Origin: Streptomyces sp. Edi2
Lineage (GTDB): Bacteria > Actinomycetota > Actinomycetes > Streptomycetales > Streptomycetaceae
Direction: 5' to 3'
Length of the DNA: 64,000 nucleotides
Assembly: GCF_040253635.1 (NCBI RefSeq)
Contig: NZ_JBEJGX010000003.1
Span: 4,985,501-5,049,500 of the forward strand
In this document: piece after piece, positions 58,952 to 64,000 of the stretch
Position numbering within the stretch: position 1 is the first letter of the stretch
Layout: every line of letters starts with the position of its first letter
Program-made: the position numbers and the translations under genes
Notes under the pieces: generated by a model
The model's database searches: none
Seen by the model: only the letters and a program-made list of their open reading frames with translations
What the model was told of the DNA's origin: nothing

Positions 58952-59710
58952 TCAGGCGACCGGCGGCCCCGTGAGATAGGTGCCGTGGCGGTCGTACGGC
59001 CACGGGTTCGGTACGCAGCCGTGCAGCCCCTTGATCTGCTGCATCATCACGGGAGCGGGCCGGCCCGGCGCGGGGCACGACGCGTGCCCGTGCCCGAGGA
59101 AGTGTCCCACTTCGTGGTTGATCGTCAGCGCGTGGTAGTCGGGCAGGCTGTGCTGGTAGTACGGGTTGGCCAGCAGCCAGCGCTTGATGTTGACCACCAC
59201 GTTCTTGCCGACGCGGCAGTTGACCTCACCCCCGGTGTCGAGGCCGCCTTGCCCGCAGATGCGGTCCACGGTGCCGGGCGTGGCGACGACCACGGTGAAG
59301 TCGTGTGCACCGCTGGTGACTTGCTGGAAGGAGGCCTCGCCACCGGCCGTCCAGCCGCGAGGATCGGCCAGGATCCGGTGCACCTCGTCCGAGAGCGCCT
59401 TCGGGGTCTGGGCCAGGTTGTTCTCCACCTTGACCTCGTAGTGGAAGAACCGGCCCGTGGCGCCGATCCGCTGTCCTGAGGCGGTCGCCATGCGGAATTC
59501 CCCGGGGCCGTTCGCCGGGTAGCGCGCGTCGGAGTCACCCGGCCCGGAATGGTGCTTTGAGACGAACCCGACGCCCAGGACCGCGGCGGCCAGCGTGATA
59601 CCGCACACCGCGAGCAACACGGAGCGCGACCGCGAACGCCGGCGCCCGTTGCCCTGCGACGGCGGGGCGGGTGACATCGATGACGTCCCGTCGGACCGCG
59701 GCTTGCTCAT
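58952..59710 (-). CDS. DUF3152 membrane-anchored metallopeptidase-like protein
   Basis: 252 aa from ATG 59710. An Arg/Ser-rich cytoplasmic start, one membrane helix (about 30-50), then an extracellular domain with the zinc-peptidase motif INHEVGHFLGHGH (HExxHxxGxxH, metzincin-like) and a downstream VMMQQIKGLHGC that could be a Met-turn. Cys pairs (RICGQ, VNCRV, ASCPA, HGCVP) may form disulfides. DUF3152 proteins are found in actinomycetes and are thought to be metalloproteases by this motif. It overlaps the upstream small frame by ATGA. Confidence 0.85.
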   Translation of the reverse strand: MSKPRSDGTSSMSPAPPSQGNGRRRSRSRSVLLAVCGITLAAAVLGVGFVSKHHSGPGDSDARYPANGPGEFRMATASGQRIGATGRFFHYEVKVENNLAQTPKALSDEVHRILADPRGWTAGGEASFQQVTSGAHDFTVVVATPGTVDRICGQGGLDTGGEVNCRVGKNVVVNIKRWLLANPYYQHSLPDYHALTINHEVGHFLGHGHASCPAPGRPAPVMMQQIKGLHGCVPNPWPYDRHGTYLTGPPVA

Positions 59711-59817
59711 CGGTTGCGTCCGGTGTCCGGTGTGCGGGCACTGCCGGCGTGCCAGGCCATGCGTCCGGGCGCCCCGTTGGTGCGGGTGACGCCGGTGTTG
59801 CCGTATTGCTCATTCAT
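59707..59817 (-). CDS. Small ORF coupled to the DUF3152 gene, uncertain
   Basis: 36 aa from ATG 59817 (or 41 from ATG 59832). Its stop overlaps the DUF3152 start by ATGA, the arrangement of true translational coupling. The product (MNEQYGNTGVTRTNGAPGRM ...) is short and basic with no recognised motif. It could be a leader peptide. Low confidence. Confidence 0.3.
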   Translation of the reverse strand: MNEQYGNTGVTRTNGAPGRMAWHAGSARTPDTGRNR

Positions 59818-59966
59818 CGTGCTCTGCCCCATCCGCAGAGGCCGCTTGAGCCTCCTGCGGTAAGTCAGATGCAGGCACAGCAGGAAAAGTTCACGGGGAA
59901 CCGCACCGGATCGTCGTGGCGCGTGGCCCGCGGCCCGGCGGGCGGCCCTCCCGCCGGGCGCGGCAC

Positions 59967-62900
59967 TCACTCCCCGTCGTCCACGAGTGCCGTCTGCACC
60001 TGGGTCGCCTTCCGGCGGACGACGTGGGTGGCACGTCCCGGCGCCATGGTGCGGCCCTTGATGTTGCCGATGAGGTAGCCCTCGGTCGGCGGGCAGGACA
60101 GCAGCAGGGCCGGGGTGTTGACCTCCTGGAGGCGCCGCATCAGATGCTCGGTCAGACCGCGGCTGGCGCCGGCCGCCGAGCGGGCGACCACCATGTGCAG
60201 CCCGACCTCGTAGCCGAGCGCGAGGTGCGAGAGCAGCGGGTCGAAGGGTGCGTTGCCGATGCCGGTGCCCAGCATGTCGTAGTCGTCGACGAGGATGAAC
60301 AGCCGCGGCCCCGTCCACCAGTCGCACAGCCGCATCCGGGCCGGGGTGATCTCCTCCCCCGGCAGCCGGGTGCGGACCGCGCGGGCGGCGCCGTCGACCA
60401 GGTCCTTGAGCGCGTCGATGGAGACGGCGTGCCCGAGGCGGTACTCGTCCGGGATCGCCTCGACCAGGTCGCGGCGGTAGTCGACCACCATGATCCGGGC
60501 CTCGGCCGGGGTATAGCGGTCCATGATGGCCTTGGCGGTCAGCCGCAGCATGTTCGTCTTGCCGCTCTCGGTGTCGCCCACCACGAACAGGTGGGGATTT
60601 TCGGCGAAGTCGTGCCAGACCACGGAGAGTTCGTTCTCCTCCAGGCCGATCGGCATCCGCATGTCGCCCTCCGGCGCGGGCAGCTGCCCGGCCGGCAGCC
60701 GGGTCGGCAGCATCCGCACCTGCGGGGTCTGCTGACCGGGCCAGCTCTCCTTGATGGCGGACACCAGGCCGGCCACCCCGTCGGCCAGGTCCTCGGCGCT
60801 CTCCATGCCGTCGATGCGGGGCAGCGCGCCCAGGTAGTGCAGCTTGCCCTCCCGGGTCAGTCCTCGGCCGGCCAGCCTCGGGACGGTCGAGGCGCGCCGG
60901 GTGTCGATCTCGGAGTCCATCGCGTCGCCCATCCGCAGCTCCAGGTGGGTGGCCGCCTGATCGCGCACGCCCGCGGAGAGTTCGACCCAGCGGGCCGTGG
61001 TGACGATGAGGTGCACGCCGTAGTTGAGGCCGCGGGCCGCGATTCCGTTGAACGTCTGGATGTAGCGGTCGAAGTCCGCCCGCACCGTGGACCAGCCGTC
61101 GATGACCAGGAACACGTCGCCGTAGTGCTGCTCGGGGAACTCCCCGGCGGCCCGGCGCCGGCGGAAGGTCGGCATCGAGTCGATGCCGTGCTCCAGGAAG
61201 AACCGCTCCCGCGCGCTCAGCAGCGAGGTGATCTCGGCGATCGTACGACCCACCCGCTCGCTCTCCAGCCGCGCCGCGACGCCGGCCGTGTGCGGCAGTC
61301 CGGACAGCGAGGCCAGCGTGCCGCCACCGAAGTCGAGGCAGAAGAACTGCACCTCGCGCGGGGTGTGGGTGACGGCGAGGGCGGTGAGGATGGTGCGCAC
61401 CAGGGTGCTCTTGCCGCTCTGCGGGCCGCCCGCGATGGCCACATGGCCGCCGGCCCCGGACAGGTCGACCGTCAGCAGGTCGCGCATCTGCTCGAAGGGC
61501 TTGTCGACGATGCCGATGGGCACGGTCAGCCGGCCGCGGCGCGGCCAGCCCACGGTCGTCAGCCCCAGCTCGGGGTCGGGGGTGAGCGGCGGCAGGATCT
61601 GGTCGAGGGTGGCGGGCCGGTCCAGCGGCGGCAGCCACACCTGGTGGGCGGGCGGGCCGGCGTCACGCAGCCGGTCCACGGCGACGGACAGCAGGGTGTC
61701 ACCGCTCTCTTCGTCCGGCTCCGGCTCGGGTTCCGGAAGGTCGGGCAGCTGGCGCGGCACCACGTAGCCGGAGGTCCACGGCACGGTCTGGCTGGCCACC
61801 CGGGCCTGGTTGGCGCTGGAGTGGCGCTCCTGGTACGGGCCGGAGACATAGGCGGCGCGGAAGCGGGTCAGCGCCTCCACCCCGGACTTGAGGTAGCCGC
61901 TGCCCGGCTGCGGCGGCAGCTGGTAGGCGTCCGGCACACCGAGCACGCCGCGGCTCTCCATGGCGGAGAAGGTGCGCAGCCCGATCCGGTAGGACAGATG
62001 GCTCTCCAGCTGGTGCATCCGGCCCTCGTCCAGCCGCTGCGAGGCGAGCAGCAGATGGACGCCGAGGCTGCGCCCGAGCCGCCCGATCATCACGAACAGC
62101 TCCATGAACTCCCGGTGCGCGGCCAGCAGCTCGCTGAACTCGTCGACAACGACGAACAGGCTGGGCAGCGGCTCCAGCGGGACGCCGGAGGCGCGCGCCT
62201 TCTCGTAGTCGAGCGCCGAGGTGTAGTTGCCCGCCGAGCGCAGCAACTCCTGGCGCCGCATCAATTCGCCGTGCAGCGCGTCCTGCATCCGGCCCACCAG
62301 CGCGGCCTCGCCGGCCAGGTTGGTGATGACGGCCGAGGTGTGCGGCAGCTCGTCCAGGCCGAGGAAGGTGGCGCCGCCCTTGAAGTCGACGAGGACGAAG
62401 TTGAGTGTCTCGGAAGAGTTGTTGAGCGCCAGCGCCAGCACCAGAGTCCGCAGCAGCTCGCTCTTGCCGGAGCCGGTGGCCCCGATGAGCATGCCGTGCG
62501 GCCCGGTGCCGCCCTGCGCCGACTCCTTGATGTCCAGCTCCACCGGGGCGCCGTCGGCGCTCACCGCGATCGGCACCCGCAGCCGGGCGGGGCCGGTGCT
62601 GCGCTGCCAATGGGCCTGCGGTTCATGGCGGGACAGGTCGGATATGCCCAGCAGCGTGGTCAACTCCAAGGTGGTGGACAGCGGTGCGGAGGTGTCGGCG
62701 CCCACCCCCATCCGGTACGGCGCGATCCGCTTGGCCAGTGCGGTGGAGCCGGTCGGCCCGAACCGGTCGGGACGGCCGAGCCGGGTGGTCTGCTCCTTGC
62801 GCTCGCGGTCGGTCCGCACCAGCGAGAAGTCGTCCTCGGACACGTCGAAGCGCAGCGTGACCCGGCCCGGCCGCCAGGTCAGCGCCCCGCTCAGGTCGAG

Positions 62901-63935
62901 GACCACGGTGTTGCGGAAGCCGGAGCTGTCCAGCCGGTGTCCGGAGGGGACGCTCCCGCCGTCCACCACGATCACGGTGAAGGGCTCCTCGCGCCCGGCG
63001 ACCGCGTCGGGGTCGAACGGCGGGCGCTCCAGGAACTCCGCGCCGAGCAGGTCCTCCAGCTCGTTGAAGGCGGAGACGAACATCCGGGCCGGGCCGGCGC
63101 CGTCGCTCTCCTGCGGGTGCAGGTTGTGCGGGAGCCACTTGACCCACTCCCACTCGGCGCGCCGCTCATCCGACACGCACAGCGCCACCCACACGTCGTC
63201 CGGCGCGTGGAAGGCCGCCAGCTGGGCGATCATGGCGCGGGCCAGGGAGCGCGTGCGCTCCTCGTCACCGCGCAGCAGCACCCGGGCCCAGGCGCGCAGA
63301 TAGATGGCGATGGGCTGCTCGGGCACGGTGGCGTAGGCCCGGATGAAGCTGCGCAGGGCATGCGCGGACAGCGGCTCCAGGTCCTCCACGGGGGTGGTGG
63401 CGTTCGGCGTCAGCCGCAGACCCAGCTGCTGGTCGCCCACGGCCACCCGGACCTCGCCGAAGTCCTCGTCCTGGGGGCGGCGTTCCCACAGCCGGGTGGT
63501 GCCCACCATCGACCACAGCGCGGCCGGTTCGGGGTGCCGCCAGGCCAGTGCCTTCTGCTGGTCGGACACCGCGGCCCGCACCTTGCGCCGGGTCTGGGTG
63601 AGGTAGCGCAGGTAGTCCCGGCGCTCGCCCTTGAGCCGCTGTTTGCGCTCACTGGACTTGCGCATCATCTGGCCGACCAGCATCGCGCCGGACGCCAGCA
63701 CCATCATGCCGATGGCCAGGTACATGAAGTGGCCCCCGGAGGAACCGGTCATGCCCGGCCGCATGAACATCAGCATCATGGAGACCGACATCATCGCCAT
63801 GGGCAGATAGGTCCACACGGCGGAGCTGTCCGGCACCACTTCGGGCAGTGTCGGCGGCTCCTGGAGGGTCAACTCCCCCTCGGGCATGTCCGGGCCGCGG
63901 CGGCGGGCCGGCCTGCGGAACAGAACCACACTCAA
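59967..63935 (-). CDS. eccC: EccC, type VII secretion ATPase (FtsK/SpoIIIE family)
   Basis: 1322 aa, starting at TTG 63935 (GAGGAG upstream) or GTG 63929. Two membrane helices near residues 40-60 and 68-88 are followed by a cytoplasmic stalk domain and three FtsK-like ATPase modules with P-loops GATGSGKSELL (about 487), GGPQSGKSTLV (about 838) and GDTESGKTNML (about 1122). Walker B-like acidic motifs read LFVVVDEFSELL in the first module and RLFILVDDYDML in the third. EccC is the motor and substrate receptor of ESX secretion, in the form with all modules fused. The upstream frame ends on its first codon (TTGA overlap). Confidence 0.97.
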   Translation of the reverse strand: MSVVLFRRPARRRGPDMPEGELTLQEPPTLPEVVPDSSAVWTYLPMAMMSVSMMLMFMRPGMTGSSGGHFMYLAIGMMVLASGAMLVGQMMRKSSERKQRLKGERRDYLRYLTQTRRKVRAAVSDQQKALAWRHPEPAALWSMVGTTRLWERRPQDEDFGEVRVAVGDQQLGLRLTPNATTPVEDLEPLSAHALRSFIRAYATVPEQPIAIYLRAWARVLLRGDEERTRSLARAMIAQLAAFHAPDDVWVALCVSDERRAEWEWVKWLPHNLHPQESDGAGPARMFVSAFNELEDLLGAEFLERPPFDPDAVAGREEPFTVIVVDGGSVPSGHRLDSSGFRNTVVLDLSGALTWRPGRVTLRFDVSEDDFSLVRTDRERKEQTTRLGRPDRFGPTGSTALAKRIAPYRMGVGADTSAPLSTTLELTTLLGISDLSRHEPQAHWQRSTGPARLRVPIAVSADGAPVELDIKESAQGGTGPHGMLIGATGSGKSELLRTLVLALALNNSSETLNFVLVDFKGGATFLGLDELPHTSAVITNLAGEAALVGRMQDALHGELMRRQELLRSAGNYTSALDYEKARASGVPLEPLPSLFVVVDEFSELLAAHREFMELFVMIGRLGRSLGVHLLLASQRLDEGRMHQLESHLSYRIGLRTFSAMESRGVLGVPDAYQLPPQPGSGYLKSGVEALTRFRAAYVSGPYQERHSSANQARVASQTVPWTSGYVVPRQLPDLPEPEPEPDEESGDTLLSVAVDRLRDAGPPAHQVWLPPLDRPATLDQILPPLTPDPELGLTTVGWPRRGRLTVPIGIVDKPFEQMRDLLTVDLSGAGGHVAIAGGPQSGKSTLVRTILTALAVTHTPREVQFFCLDFGGGTLASLSGLPHTAGVAARLESERVGRTIAEITSLLSARERFFLEHGIDSMPTFRRRRAAGEFPEQHYGDVFLVIDGWSTVRADFDRYIQTFNGIAARGLNYGVHLIVTTARWVELSAGVRDQAATHLELRMGDAMDSEIDTRRASTVPRLAGRGLTREGKLHYLGALPRIDGMESAEDLADGVAGLVSAIKESWPGQQTPQVRMLPTRLPAGQLPAPEGDMRMPIGLEENELSVVWHDFAENPHLFVVGDTESGKTNMLRLTAKAIMDRYTPAEARIMVVDYRRDLVEAIPDEYRLGHAVSIDALKDLVDGAARAVRTRLPGEEITPARMRLCDWWTGPRLFILVDDYDMLGTGIGNAPFDPLLSHLALGYEVGLHMVVARSAAGASRGLTEHLMRRLQEVNTPALLLSCPPTEGYLIGNIKGRTMAPGRATHVVRRKATQVQTALVDDGE

Positions 63936-64000
63936 CGGACGCTCTCCTCACGGGCAATGCTGCGCGGCACAAGGGCATCTTCGATGGCGGGAAAGGCCGT
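63932..64000 (-). CDS. 3' end of a gene entering from the right edge (probable ESX component)
   Basis: The minus-strand frame open from the window edge reads AFPAIEDALVPRSIAREESV and ends with the TGA at 63934-63932, overlapping the first codon of eccC. The tight overlap suggests the previous gene of the ESX operon. Only 22 residues are visible, too few to name it. Confidence 0.45.
   Translation of the reverse strand, partial: TAFPAIEDALVPRSIAREESVR

Overview
The window is very GC-rich, has a strong G/C bias at third codon positions, and uses GTG and TTG starts and tightly overlapping genes. With ESX type VII secretion genes, an AfsR-like regulator, NarL-type two-component genes and a minimal NRPS cluster, this points to a Streptomyces or close relative. 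All identifications come from reading the sequence; no database search was run.

Layout. (1) 1-1149: 3' end of a secreted tripeptidyl-aminopeptidase-type hydrolase, then tRNA-Thr(CGT) at 1253-1326. (2) 1285-26514: a 25.2-kb integrated element bounded by 43-bp direct repeats, the left one being the 3' part of the tRNA. It carries a tyrosine integrase with a lysine-rich tail, a Cro/C1-type regulator, an excisionase-like protein, a DUF3631 ATPase, a DUF2637 membrane protein, a MobC-like protein and a relaxase. No FtsK/TraB-type translocase is present, so it looks mobilizable (IME-like) rather than self-transmissible. Its cargo is a WXG100-like protein with a nuclease toxin and SUKH immunity protein (plus a decayed orphan toxin cassette), an acetyltransferase, a regulator, an eight-gene operon with a eukaryote-like UDP-galactopyranose mutase homologue and two glycosyltransferases, and, at the right end, two unfamiliar convergent genes: a zinc-ribbon/GIY-YIG-like protein and a 683-aa protein with an HEPN-type RX4H motif.

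(3) 27237-31522: an FtsX-type ABC exporter divergent from a NarL-type two-component system. (4) 31881-46169: a probable natural-product cluster with a small secreted peptide, an aminotransferase-fold protein, a LuxR regulator, a ten-gene minus-strand operon (hydrolase, MFS exporter, PCP-thioesterase, TrmO-like, HemN-like radical SAM, cystathionine-synthase-fold protein, OsmC-like tandem protein, methyltransferase, ATP-grasp ligase, second TrmO-like) and a divergent stand-alone adenylation domain with a tautomerase-like protein. Both PLP-fold proteins lack the Schiff-base lysine (Thr and Pro instead) and the OsmC-like protein lacks its cysteines. This is the most novel part of the window. An AfsR-type regulator (46214-49243) follows.

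(5) 49974-53256: a frame-shifted hypothetical gene, a decayed LuxR gene and a STAND-like ATPase. (6) 53533-64000: ESX locus with a beta-helix/double-AAA+ EccA-like protein, mycosin, a small secreted peptide, a DUF3152 metallopeptidase-like protein and EccC. The element's WXG100/toxin pair is a plausible substrate for this system.
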